Shown here: piece by piece, positions 16,249 to 24,446 of the stretch
How positions within the stretch are numbered: position 1 is the first letter of the stretch
Layout: each line of letters begins with the position of its first letter
Source: Solirubrobacter ginsenosidimutans
Lineage (GTDB): Bacteria > Actinomycetota > Thermoleophilia > Solirubrobacterales > Solirubrobacteraceae
Assembly: GCF_027587205.1 (NCBI RefSeq)
Contig: NZ_JAPDOD010000075.1
Coordinates: forward strand, 1 to 33,008
Reading direction: 5' to 3'
DNA length: 33,008 nucleotides
Translations under genes and position numbers: made by a program
Notes under the pieces: model-generated
Databases searched by the model: none
What the model was told of the DNA's origin: nothing
Seen by the model: the letters and a program-made list of their open reading frames with translations, nothing else

Positions 16249-17490
16249 ATGAAGCGACGGATCGCGGTGGATCTGAGCGTCCTCCGTGACAACCGCCCGC
16301 TGCGGAGGCTGATCTCGGGGGAGCTGATCTCCGGCCTGGGGTCACAGGCCGCGCTGGTCGCCATCCCATACCAGGTCTACACGCTCACGAAGTCACCGGC
16401 GCTGGTCGGCCTGCTCGGGATCGTCGAACTGCTCCCGATCGTGATCTGCTCGCTGTTCGCCGGCGCGATCGCGGACCGGGTCGAGCGGCGCAAGCTGATG
16501 TTCGGCGCGCAACTGGCGATCGCGGCCTCCGCGACGGTGCTCGCGGCGATCAGCTTCGCCGAGGACCCGCCGGTGCTCTTGATCTACCTCCTCGCCGCGC
16601 TCCTGGCGGGCGGGTCGACCGTCGACAACGTCACCCGCTCGGCGGTCGTCCCCGCGCTCGCCGGCGACCGCCTCAGGGCCGCGTTGTCGGTCAGCTACGG
16701 CCTGCACCAGGTCGCGGCGGTCGTCGGGCCGGGCATCGGCGGGCTGATGATCGCCGCCGTCGGGATCGGCTCGGCGTACACGATCCAGGCGGCCGGGTTC
16801 CTGCTCATGCTCGGCATCACGGTCACCCTCCCCCGCCTCGACCCCGCGCCGACCGACACCGAGCACCCGCCGATCCTGCAATCGATCCGGGAAGGGCTGA
16901 CGTTCGTGCGCCGCAACAGCGCGCTGATGGGCTCGTTCGCCGCCGACCTCGTCGCGATGACCTTCGGGATGCCGCGCGCGCTCTTCGCCGTGCTCGCCCT
17001 CACCGTCTTCGACGCGGGCGCGAGCGGGACCGGCCTGCTCTACGCCTCCGTGTCCGCGGGAGCGGTGGTCGGCGCGCTCACGACCGGCTGGGTCGAGCAC
17101 GCCCGCTGGCTCGGCCGCGTCGTCATCGGCGCCGTCGCCGTCTGGGGCCTGGCGATCGCCGGCGCCGGCTTCATGCCCTCGATCTGGCCCGCCGCGGCAC
17201 TGCTGGCGATCGCGGGCGCGGCGGACAGCGTGAGCGCCGTGTGCCGCTCGATCATCAACCAGTCCGTCACGCCCGAGGAGCTCCGAGGCCGCATGTCCGC
17301 GACCTTCATGCTCGTCGTCACCTCCGGGCCGCGGCTCGGCGACCTCGAGTCCGGGATCGCCGCCTCCCTGACCACCGCGGGCGTCGCCGTGGTCAGCGGC
17401 GGACTGGCCTGCGTCGCCGGCATCGCCCTGATCGCCGTGCTGTTCCCCGCGCTGATCGCCTACGACGGCCGTCAGTCCGTCGTGCCCTGA
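16249..17490 (+). CDS. Major facilitator superfamily exporter (EntS-like)
   Basis: The 413-aa product starts with a short basic cytoplasmic tail (MKRRIAVDLSVLRDN) and has about twelve TM helices. The MFS loop-2/3 motif appears as FAGAIADRVERRKLM, and the second-half counterpart as the SVTPEELRGRMSA loop. The order and motifs resemble the MFS_3/EntS group that exports siderophores or drugs; the substrate is not readable. The ATG at 16249 was chosen because the conserved N-terminal tail begins there and longer versions add an unrelated sequence antisense to the neighbouring gene. The last 19 bp overlap the convergent Ig-like gene. It diverges from paralogue B. Confidence 0.87.
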   Translation: MKRRIAVDLSVLRDNRPLRRLISGELISGLGSQAALVAIPYQVYTLTKSPALVGLLGIVELLPIVICSLFAGAIADRVERRKLMFGAQLAIAASATVLAAISFAEDPPVLLIYLLAALLAGGSTVDNVTRSAVVPALAGDRLRAALSVSYGLHQVAAVVGPGIGGLMIAAVGIGSAYTIQAAGFLLMLGITVTLPRLDPAPTDTEHPPILQSIREGLTFVRRNSALMGSFAADLVAMTFGMPRALFAVLALTVFDAGASGTGLLYASVSAGAVVGALTTGWVEHARWLGRVVIGAVAVWGLAIAGAGFMPSIWPAAALLAIAGAADSVSAVCRSIINQSVTPEELRGRMSATFMLVVTSGPRLGDLESGIAASLTTAGVAVVSGGLACVAGIALIAVLFPALIAYDGRQSVVP

Positions 17491-18293
17491 GCCTCCGGGA
17501 CGGCCTCGTCGCCCTCGCCCGCCGCCTTCGGAGCAGCGGGAGTGGCGGGAGTGGCCGGCGCCGCGGGCGTCTTGATCTCGATCGAGACGCTGCCGGCACC
17601 CGCCTTCAGCGTCATCTGCAGCTTGCCGCCGACGTCCTCGAGCGTCCGCACGTGGGGCGTCGTCGCATCCAGCGTCGCGTCGGGGAACGTCTTGGCGTGG
17701 AGCTTCTGCGTCATCGAGAAGCCCTGCGGGAGCGCCTTGGCGGGCGTCGGGTTCGAGGCGTTCTTGACGAACGGGGACGCGTCGATGCCCTTGCCGATCG
17801 ACACCTTGTCCGGCCCGCCCATCTTGCCGGTCGAGTCCAGGTCCCAGCCCGAGGAGCCCGCGGCGTTGGCCTGCAGCGTGAACGGCCCGAACGGCGTGTC
17901 GGCGGTCAGCGAGTCGAACTTCTCGTTGATGTTCTCGCCGTCCAGCCCCGCCGCGGACGCGCCCGCGGACGTGAACGTATGCACGAAGTGGCCTTCGTAG
18001 GTGCCCGCCGCGGTCCCCGCGATCGCCGCCGGCTTCTCGATCAGCTTGAAGCTCGCGTCGGCCCAGGAGCTCTCGTTGTCGGCGCGGACCTTCATCGAGC
18101 CGCCGGGCTGCTTGGGGTCGAGCGTGATCGCGCCGCTGGACTCGTCGATCTTCGTCGCGGCGGCGGGCGCGACCTTGTCCGCCACCAGCGAGTACTTGAC
18201 CGTGCCCGCGCCGGCGGGCGTCGCGGCCGCGGTGATCGTCGTCCCCGACAGCGGGATGCTCGCCTTCGGGGGCGTGATCGTGACGCCGGTCAA
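17472..18293 (-). CDS. Ig-like-domain protein of unknown function; N terminus uncertain
   Basis: About 273 residues are coding-like. The N-terminal part (TGVTITPPKASIPLSGTTIT to about residue 85) looks like a bacterial Ig-like/cadherin-type beta sandwich. The middle section (about 85-240) is rich in Gly/Asp/Thr without a recognised family, and the tail is Ala/Pro-rich. The TTG at 18293 is the first plausible in-frame start but has no ribosome site and begins right at the Ig strand. Just upstream in another frame, a GTG at 18379 with a TACGGT box 7 nt before it opens an Ala/Pro-rich reading frame that stops after about 30 codons at the TGA overlapping this TTG. A single-base indel joining the two would give a longer N terminus. 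No signal peptide is seen in either version. YceI and other families were considered without a match. Confidence 0.55.
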   Translation of the reverse strand: MTGVTITPPKASIPLSGTTITAAATPAGAGTVKYSLVADKVAPAAATKIDESSGAITLDPKQPGGSMKVRADNESSWADASFKLIEKPAAIAGTAAGTYEGHFVHTFTSAGASAAGLDGENINEKFDSLTADTPFGPFTLQANAAGSSGWDLDSTGKMGGPDKVSIGKGIDASPFVKNASNPTPAKALPQGFSMTQKLHAKTFPDATLDATTPHVRTLEDVGGKLQMTLKAGAGSVSIEIKTPAAPATPATPAAPKAAGEGDEAVPEAQGTTD

Positions 18294-18415
18294 ACTCGCG
18301 GCCGTCGCCTCGTCGCGGCCACGGCCAGCGCCGGGGCCGGCTGCGGTGTGACCGGAGCGGGTGCATGCTCGACGGCCACCTGCGCGACCGTACCAGCGCG
18401 TGGAGGCGCCGTAAA

Positions 18416-18858
<443 letters not shown>

Positions 18859-18862
<4 letters not shown>

Positions 18863-20379
18863 CGGGTCTCCGGATCCATGGGAAGCGTGAAGTAGAAGGT
18901 AGAACCCTGTGTATCGCCGGCCCGCTCGGTGTCCAGCCACATGCGCCCGCCGTGGTACTCGACGATCTTGCGGCACATCGCGAGCCCGATCCCGGTGCCT
19001 TCGTACTGCGTGCGCGGGTGCAGGCGCTGGAAGAGGACGAAGATGCGCTCCGCGTACTCGGGGTCGATGCCGATCCCGTTGTCGGCCACGCGGAAGCGCC
19101 AGAACGCCTCCTCGGGCTCCGCATCCACGTGCACGACCGGGGGCGCCTCGCCGCGGAACTTGATCGCGTTGGCGCACAGGTTCTGGAAGACGACGCGCAG
19201 CAGGCCGGCGTCACCACGAACGGTCGGCAATTCGCCCACGATCAACTCGGCCTCGTTCTCCTCGATCACGCGGCCGAGATCCGCCCGCACGCGCGTCATC
19301 ACCGCTGCGCAGTCGACGTCGGTGTGCGGCTGCTCCATGCGCCCGACCCGCGAGAACGCCAGCAGGTCGTTGATCAGGTCCTGCATCCGCGTCGCGCCGT
19401 CGACGGCGAAGCCGATGTACTGATCCGCCCGCGCGTCGAGCTGACCCTCGTAGCGCTGCTGGAGCAGCTGGCAGAAGCTCGCGACCTTGCGCAGCGGCTC
19501 CTGGAGGTCGTGCGACGCGACGTAGGCGAACTGCTCGAGCTCGGCGTTGGAGCGGCGCAGGTCGGACTCGGCGACCCGCAGCGCCTCGAGCTCGGAGACG
19601 ATGCGGGTGCGCATGTCGTCCACGTCGTCGGCCAGGTCCACCACCTCACGCGCGCCGGAGCCGCGGACCTCGCGTTCGAAGTCGCCGCGCGCGACGCCGC
19701 GCACCGCGCCGGCAAGGCGCTGCAACGGCACCACGAGCGTCCCGCGGAGCACCCACGCCACCGCGCCCACGCTGATCAGGATCACGATCCCGGTCCCGAG
19801 CACCCAGAAGAGCACGTAGTTCGCGTTGCGATCGAGCGTGTCGCGGGCCTCTGCGCGGACCGGCGCGAGCCGGGTCTGGAAATCGGTGACCGCGCGCCGC
19901 AGCCCGTCGAAGCGCGCCTTCCCGGCACCCGTCGCCTGCGGCGTGCGCGCCTGCTGCGGATCGGACTTCACCAGCGCGATGGTCGGCAGCGCGTAGCCCT
20001 CCTGCCACCCGCGAGCCGCCGCGAAGATCCTGGCGATGTCCTCCCGGAACTGCTCGAGCCCCGGCTGCTTCGACAGCCGGTCCAGCTCCGCCCGTGCCCG
20101 CGCCTCGTCGCGCAACCCGCTCTCGTAGGGGTCCAGATACGTCGGATCGCCCGTGAGCGCGTACCCGCGCACGCCCGTCTCCTGGTCGATCAGCGCCGAG
20201 CGGAAGTCCGAGGCGCTGATGACCGCGGGGCTGAGCCGGTCGGTCAGCTGAACGCGCGCATCGTTGAGGTTGCTGAGCGCGATCAGGCTCGCGACCGTGC
20301 CGAGCACGCCGACGACGACCAGCAATGCGACGGCGATCGCGAAGGACTGGCTCGCCGTCAGCCGACGGCGAGCGCTCAC
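18859..20379 (-). CDS. CHASE3-HAMP sensor histidine kinase
   Basis: The 506-aa product has TM1 at about 11-35, a CHASE3 periplasmic domain at about 36-183 (SDFRSALIDQETGVRGYALT), TM2 at about 188-211 and HAMP at about 212-265. A HisKA domain follows with phospho-acceptor His290 in YVASHDLQEPLRKV. The HATPase domain carries the N-box QNLCANAIKF (about 399-408), G1 DNGIGID (433-439) and GTGIGL (461-466). The HDLQEPLR form is shared with phytochrome-like kinases that pair with Rcp1-type receivers, matching the next gene. The GTG start overlaps the preceding phosphatase stop by 4 bp (GTGA) and the stop overlaps the receiver start by 4 bp. The stimulus is unknown. Confidence 0.95.
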
Positions 20380-21569
20380 CGCCGCTGCACCAGGAACGCG
20401 GCGACGTCGTCGAGCATCGGACCGCCGTTGAGCTCCTCGGCGCGCTCCACGAGCGCCGTCACGAGGCCGGGCGCGTCCTCGTCCTGCAGGCCGCGGACCA
20501 TCGCTTCGAGGCCTTCGCCGCCCAGCCGCCCGGAGCCGATGCCGGTCCGGCCCTCGATCAGCCCGTCGGTGTAGAGCAGGAGCGCCCACGTCTCCGGGAG
20601 CGCGTACTCGAGCGCGGCCCAGCGGGCGTCGTCGACGACGCCGAGCGGCGGGTTGACCTGGGCGGGTTCGAGCGCGGTGATCTCGTCGCCCGACAGCAGC
20701 AGCGGCGGCGGATGGCCGGCGAGCCGGACCGACACGGACGCGCGGTCGGGGGCGATCGTGATCATCGCGAGCGTGGTGAACATCCACGCGAAGTGGCGCT
20801 CGGCCTCGTGGACGATCTGCAGCGTCGGGAGGACGCCGTCGGCTTCCCCGGTGCCGAGGACGAGCGTGCGCCACGCGATCCGCAGGCAGACGCCGAGCGC
20901 GGCCGCGTCGGGCCCGTGGCCGGAGACGTCGCCGATCACGGCGTGCACGGTGCCGTCGGCGACCTGCACCGCGTCGTAGAAGTCCCCGCCCAGCAGCGCG
21001 CGCTGGCGGCCTGGGCGGTATTGCGCCGTCAGCAGCAGCTCGGGATCGGTCACCAGGGGCGCCGGCAGCAGGCCGCGTTCCAGGCGCGCGTTCTCCTCCT
21101 GGTGCAGGCGGGCGACCTCGAGCTGCTGGCGCGCCTCCTCCGCCCGCCGGCGCTCGACCGCGTAGCGAACCGCGCGCGCGAGGCCCTGCCCGTCGATCTG
21201 GCCCTTGACGAGGTAGTCCTGCGCCCCGGCGGTGACGGCCTCGATGCCGCGTCGTTCGTCATCGAAGCCCGTGAGGACGAGCACCGAGAGGTCCGCGCGA
21301 TCGTTCTTGAGCCGGTGCAGCGCCGCGAGGCCGTGCGCGTCGGGCAGGTCGAGGTCCAGCAGCACGCAGTCGATCTGGTCGAGTTTCTCGCGCCGCGCGA
21401 CCGCGAGCGTCTGCGCGCGCACGATCTCCACGCGCGCGCCGCTGACGTTCAGCAGCTCCTCGACGAGCAGCGCGTCGCCGTCGTCGTCCTCGACGAGGAG
21501 GATTCGAATCGGCGCTGAGGCCGCCGCGGGATCGGGGGGAGCCGTGTTGACGGTCTCGGGGGGACTCAA
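20376..21569 (-). CDS. Response regulator with PP2C (SpoIIE/RsbU-type) phosphatase output
   Basis: The 397-aa product has a receiver domain (ILLVEDDDGD at about 23-32, phospho-acceptor Asp72 in LLDLDLPDAHG, Lys in YLVKGQ) and a helical linker with coiled-coil character (about 145-180). The PP2C-type phosphatase domain has metal-binding Asp motifs LLGGDFYDA, AVIGDVSGHGPDAAAL and LLYTDGLIEGR, and ends with DDVAAFLV. Such proteins dephosphorylate anti-anti-sigma factors in partner-switching systems. No anti-sigma or STAS gene lies in the window, so the target must be elsewhere. The TTG start is supported by GGAG 9 nt upstream and lies about 20 nt from a predicted transcription start. It is first in the three-gene cassette. 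Confidence 0.92.
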   Translation of the reverse strand: MSPPETVNTAPPDPAAASAPIRILLVEDDDGDALLVEELLNVSGARVEIVRAQTLAVARREKLDQIDCVLLDLDLPDAHGLAALHRLKNDRADLSVLVLTGFDDERRGIEAVTAGAQDYLVKGQIDGQGLARAVRYAVERRRAEEARQQLEVARLHQEENARLERGLLPAPLVTDPELLLTAQYRPGRQRALLGGDFYDAVQVADGTVHAVIGDVSGHGPDAAALGVCLRIAWRTLVLGTGEADGVLPTLQIVHEAERHFAWMFTTLAMITIAPDRASVSVRLAGHPPPLLLSGDEITALEPAQVNPPLGVVDDARWAALEYALPETWALLLYTDGLIEGRTGIGSGRLGGEGLEAMVRGLQDEDAPGLVTALVERAEELNGGPMLDDVAAFLVQRR

Positions 21570-21598
21570 GTGCTGGGACTCCGCAAAGCTGCCCAAGC

Positions 21599-21624
21599 GT
21601 ACCCACCAATCCGGCACCTTAAGC
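21599..21624 (-). promoter_or_regulatory. SigB/SigF-like promoter of the phosphatase-kinase cassette
   Basis: On the minus strand GCTT, 16 bp, then GGGTAC fits the streptomycete SigB consensus as I recall it (GNNT, 14-16 bp, GGGTA(C/T)). Predicted transcription starts about 20 nt before the TTG, leaving room for the GGAG ribosome site. The -35 part is low in information, so chance is possible. Confidence 0.4.
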
Positions 21625-21642
21625 GCGGTAGCCTGGCGCCGG

Positions 21643-22002
21643 GTGAGAGATGCAGCGGCGGTCATGGCGGGTGGCGCGGCCGGGACGCTGGCCCGCGCGG
21701 GGCTGGCCGAGGCGCTCCCGGTCCACCCCGGCGCGTGGCCGTGGGCGACGTTCGCGGTCAACATCGTGGGGACGCTGATCCTCGGCTGGGTCGTGGTCGC
21801 TCGCGCGCAGTGGCGGCCGCTCGTCGGCACCGGGTTCTGCGGCGCGCTGACGACGTTCTCGACCTTCCAGGTGCAGATCGTCGTCCTCGGCGACGACGGC
21901 CACGTCCCCCTCGCCGCGACCTATCTGGCGGTCAGCGTGGTGGTTGGGCTCGCCGCCGCGTCACTCGGCCGCCGGCTCGCGACCCGGAGCGCGGCGCCGT
22001 GA
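21643..22002 (+). CDS. crcB: Fluoride ion channel subunit CrcB/Fluc, copy 1
   Basis: The 119-aa, four-TM protein has the Fluc signatures: MAGGAAGTLARAGLAE near the N terminus, TFAVNIVGTLILGW with the pore-lining Asn, and GFCGALTTFSTFQVQ, which carries both Phe-box phenylalanines. Fluc channels are antiparallel dimers that export fluoride passively. GTG 21643 was chosen over ATG 21664 because it gives the usual lead before the first glycine-rich helix. The stop overlaps the start of the second crcB by 4 bp (GTGA). I see no fluoride (crcB-motif) riboswitch in the 73 bp upstream. Confidence 0.9.
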   Translation: MRDAAAVMAGGAAGTLARAGLAEALPVHPGAWPWATFAVNIVGTLILGWVVVARAQWRPLVGTGFCGALTTFSTFQVQIVVLGDDGHVPLAATYLAVSVVVGLAAASLGRRLATRSAAP

Positions 22003-22298
22003 TCGCGTGGGTGGCGATGACGGTGGCCGGGTCGATCGGCGCGCTCGCGCGCTGGCGCGTGGGCCTGCTGCTCGCTCCCCGCGGCACTTTGGCGGTGAAC
22101 CTGACCGGCGCGTTCGTGGCGGGAGTCGTGACCGGCGCGGATGTGGGCTCGACCGTGCTGCTGATCGCCGGGACGGGTTTCCTCGGCGGCTACACGACGT
22201 TCTCGACCTGGATGGTCGAGCGCACCTACCTCGCCGTGTCGATCGTGGCCGGCCTGGCGCTCGCCACGGCCGGCTACGCGCTCGGCTCGCTGCTCTAG
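21999..22298 (+). CDS. crcB: Fluoride ion channel subunit CrcB/Fluc, copy 2
   Basis: The 99-aa second subunit has AGSIGALARWRVG, GTLAVNLTGAFVAG and GFLGGYTTFSTWMVE. The second Phe-box position is Trp instead of Phe, unlike copy 1. Tandem, translationally coupled and diverged copies are typical of heterodimeric Fluc pairs in Gram-positive bacteria, where one subunit carries most of the working residues. The gene is shorter than average but has four hydrophobic helices. Its TAG stop shares the CTAG tetranucleotide with the stop of the convergent PNPOx-like gene. Confidence 0.9.
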   Translation: MIAWVAMTVAGSIGALARWRVGLLLAPRGTLAVNLTGAFVAGVVTGADVGSTVLLIAGTGFLGGYTTFSTWMVERTYLAVSIVAGLALATAGYALGSLL

Positions 22299-22867
22299 CC
22301 GCTCAGCGCGGGGAGGCCGTCGATCGACTCGGAGTTGTGCTTGCGCTCGTAGACGCGCATCGCTCCTTCGCCCTCGACGCGGATGCGCTTGGCGGTCGAG
22401 AGGTCCATGTGCGGGCGCTCGCCCTCGTAGCTCATCAGCGGCACGCCGTAGCCGCAGGAGTCGGCGATGCGGGTGACGTGGACGACGATGAACGCCCGCA
22501 TCGACTCGGCGATCTCGGGCTCCGCGAAGCCCAGCGCGAGCAGGTCGTCGAAGCCGTCGTCGCCCGGGCGCACGTACTCGCCCTCGCCGTGCAGCCGCAG
22601 GATTCGCGGCGGCCCGTCGAAGGCGCAGAACATCACGCAGATGCGCCCGTTGTCGCGCAGGTGGGCGATCGTCTCCGCGCCGCTGCCGACGATGTCCAAG
22701 TACGCGACGGTGTGGTCGTCGAGCACCCGCAGCGACCCGATCGGGCCTTTCGGGGAGACGTTGATGTGCCCGGAATCACCGGACGGGGCCGTACCCACGA
22801 AGAACATCGACTGGTTGGAAATCCATTTCCGCTGGTTCTCATCGATGCGTTCATAGATGCGGCCCAT
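22295..22867 (-). CDS. Pyridoxamine 5'-phosphate oxidase-like flavin-binding protein
   Basis: The 190-aa split-barrel protein has the N-terminal helix QRKWISNQSMFFVGTAP, the FMN-contact strand GHINVSPKGPIGSLRVLDDH and DIVGSGAETIAHLRDNGRICVMF, typical of the putative PNPOx group (Pfam PF01243). It probably binds FMN or F420 and reduces or senses a small molecule; real PLP synthesis is unlikely because the C-terminal PNPOx dimerisation motif is absent. The ATG lies 11 bp after the FAD-oxidase stop, so the two are co-transcribed. The stop overlaps the convergent crcB stop by 4 bp. Confidence 0.85.
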   Translation of the reverse strand: MGRIYERIDENQRKWISNQSMFFVGTAPSGDSGHINVSPKGPIGSLRVLDDHTVAYLDIVGSGAETIAHLRDNGRICVMFCAFDGPPRILRLHGEGEYVRPGDDGFDDLLALGFAEPEIAESMRAFIVVHVTRIADSCGYGVPLMSYEGERPHMDLSTAKRIRVEGEGAMRVYERKHNSESIDGLPALSG

Positions 22868-22878
22868 ACCGATGAAGT

Positions 22879-24240
22879 CTAAATGGCGTGGTTCGCGTGG
22901 ATCACATTGTCGGGGTCGACGCGGCACTTGACGGCGCGCAGCCGCGCCCACGTGTCGGTGTCGTGGGTGAGCGACGGATCGACCTGCTCCTCGGCGAAGT
23001 TGAGGTAGTGGCCCTGGCCGCTCCACGGCGCCAGGGCGGCCTTCAGACGCTGCATGTAGCCGGTCATGAACGCGCCCATGTCGGCGTCGAGCGCCATGCC
23101 GCAGAGGAACAGGACGAACTCGGCGTCGATGCCTCCCACGGCGCCGTGGCCGGGCTCGCGGCGCCCGAGCGCGCCGCCCAGCTGGCGCAGCTCGACGATT
23201 GTCAGCGGCGACCCGCTCTTGGGGCCGGCCATCTGCAGGAGCGCCTCGACGGCCTCCTCCGGGAGCGAGTCGATCAGCGCCGTGTCGCCCTTGTAGGGCA
23301 TCGGCTCCTCGGGGTCCTGGTGCAGGCGCACGAGGGCGGGCGCGGGCATCGTCGCGAACGTGTCGATCTCGGGCGCGAGCGCGCGCAGCGGCTCGATCAC
23401 GGCCGGATCGCCCTGGACGGCGCCGTCGATGATCACGATCGAGCGGCCGCGGATCGGCTCCGGGATCTCCGGCAGCGGCGGCAGCTGCATGATCCGGAAG
23501 GAGGTCGTGACGTGGTCGGGCGCGGTGACCGCCCACTTGGCGTAGACGGGCAGGACGCGGGCGGCCTCGCTCCAGTCCCAGACCATGAAGCCGGCGTAGA
23601 CCTCGGTGATCTCGTACAGGCGGAACTCGAGCGCGGTGACGATGCCGAAGTTGCCGCCGCCGCCGCGCAGCGCCCAGAACAGGTCGGGGTCGTTGCCGGC
23701 GTCGGTGCGGACGAGGTCGCCGTCGGCTGTGACGAGCTCGATCGCGGTCAGGCTGTTGGTCTGCAGGCCGTGGCTGCGGGCGAGCCAGCCCATGCCGCCG
23801 CCGAGCGAGTAGCCGGCGACGCCGACCGTGGGTGAGGAGCCGTGCAGGGCCAGCAGGCCGTGCGGCGCGGCGGCGTCGACGACGTCCTCCCAGAGCACGC
23901 CGGCGCCGACGCGGGCGATCCGGTTGGCCGCGTCGATCGCGACCCCGCCCATGCCCGAGGTCTTGACGAGCACCGTTCCGGTCAGATCGCCGAGCGGGCC
24001 CGCGTTGTGGCCGGTCGACTGGCCCGCGACGCGCAGGCCGAGCCGGCGGGCGGCGCGCACCACGTCGGCCACCTCGCCCGCGTCGGCGGGATACACGACG
24101 GCGGCGGGGCGCTGGTCGAGCGAGAGGTTGAAGCCGGAGCGGGCGGCGTCGTAGCCATCGTCGCCGGGGAGCGCGACGGCGCCGCCGCACAGGTCGCGGA
24201 GCAGGTTCAGTTCATCGCGGGGAGAATCGATGATCGTCAT
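22879..24240 (-). CDS. FAD-linked oxidase, berberine-bridge-enzyme type
   Basis: The 453-aa protein has an FAD_binding_4 (PCMH) domain beginning with RPAAVVYPADAGEVADVV, then GLRVAGQSTGHNAGP, in which His78 is the expected covalent flavin attachment site. TVGVAGYSLGGGMGWLAR follows. The Cys that makes a second flavin bond in bicovalent enzymes (normally just before PTVGV) is Ser136 here, so a single histidyl link is predicted. A substrate domain and a C-terminal BBE segment (GHYLNFAEEQ, with DPDNVIHANHAI) complete the fold. It should oxidise a sugar, alcohol or alkaloid-like compound using O2. The ATG is placed by homology, with no ribosome site visible. The PNPOx-like gene follows after 11 bp. 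Confidence 0.88.
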   Translation of the reverse strand: MTIIDSPRDELNLLRDLCGGAVALPGDDGYDAARSGFNLSLDQRPAAVVYPADAGEVADVVRAARRLGLRVAGQSTGHNAGPLGDLTGTVLVKTSGMGGVAIDAANRIARVGAGVLWEDVVDAAAPHGLLALHGSSPTVGVAGYSLGGGMGWLARSHGLQTNSLTAIELVTADGDLVRTDAGNDPDLFWALRGGGGNFGIVTALEFRLYEITEVYAGFMVWDWSEAARVLPVYAKWAVTAPDHVTTSFRIMQLPPLPEIPEPIRGRSIVIIDGAVQGDPAVIEPLRALAPEIDTFATMPAPALVRLHQDPEEPMPYKGDTALIDSLPEEAVEALLQMAGPKSGSPLTIVELRQLGGALGRREPGHGAVGGIDAEFVLFLCGMALDADMGAFMTGYMQRLKAALAPWSGQGHYLNFAEEQVDPSLTHDTDTWARLRAVKCRVDPDNVIHANHAI

Positions 24241-24274
24241 GGCGGCAACCGTCGCCGACGCGCGTTGCCACGAC

Positions 24275-24284
24275 CTTGCGCAAG
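24275..24284. promoter_or_regulatory. Palindrome upstream of the FAD oxidase
   Basis: CTTGCGCAAG is a perfect 10-bp palindrome 35 bp before the ATG of the FAD oxidase. A looser pair GGCAAC/GTTGCC lies between it and the start (24244-24249 and 24264-24269). Either could be a repressor site; the bound protein is unknown. Confidence 0.3.
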
Positions 24285-24304
24285 ATTGCCGCGACGTTTC
24301 CACG

Positions 24305-24352
24305 AACCTAAACCCACCCTAAGGGGCCAGACCCCTTAGGTGGCCTTTAGGT
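24305..24352. repeat. Dispersed hairpin element, copy A
   Basis: Two arms around the loop CCAGA at 24327-24331: CTAAGGGG on the left and CCCCTTAG on the right, extended outward by imperfect pairing (AACCTAAACCCACC against GGTGGCCTTTAGGT). It is the same design as the elements at 24381-24446 and 30234-30274. It sits between the SARP-LuxR stop and the FAD oxidase start and may be a terminator or a REP-like repeat. Confidence 0.8.
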
Positions 24353-24380
24353 CGAATCGGCGCTGCGCCGCGGGTCCCCG

Positions 24381-24446
24381 AACCTAAGCGCGAGATAAGG
24401 GGCCAGACCCCTTAGGTGGGGTTTAGACCCCTTAGGTGGGGTTTAG
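24381..24446. repeat. Dispersed hairpin element, copy B with 20-bp tandem duplication
   Basis: The core TAAGGGG-CCAGA-CCCCTTA is followed by ACCCCTTAGGTGGGGTTTAG at 24407-24426, repeated exactly at 24427-24446. The left arm is decayed (AACCTAAGCGCGAGA). The TAA stop of the SARP-LuxR gene (24443-24445) lies inside the duplicated unit. Confidence 0.9.

Noticed and set aside
17472..18293. YceI-like lipid-binding protein assignment
   Set aside because: Length is roughly similar, but the sequence lacks YceI motifs and starts with an Ig-like strand pattern.
21570..21642. Fluoride riboswitch before crcB
   Set aside because: The region is only 73 bp and shows none of the crcB-motif conserved bases or pseudoknot that I can identify.
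24305..24446. CRISPR-like repeats
   Set aside because: The repeated units are palindromic, unevenly spaced and lack spacers of constant length; they match a terminator-like hairpin element elsewhere in the window.
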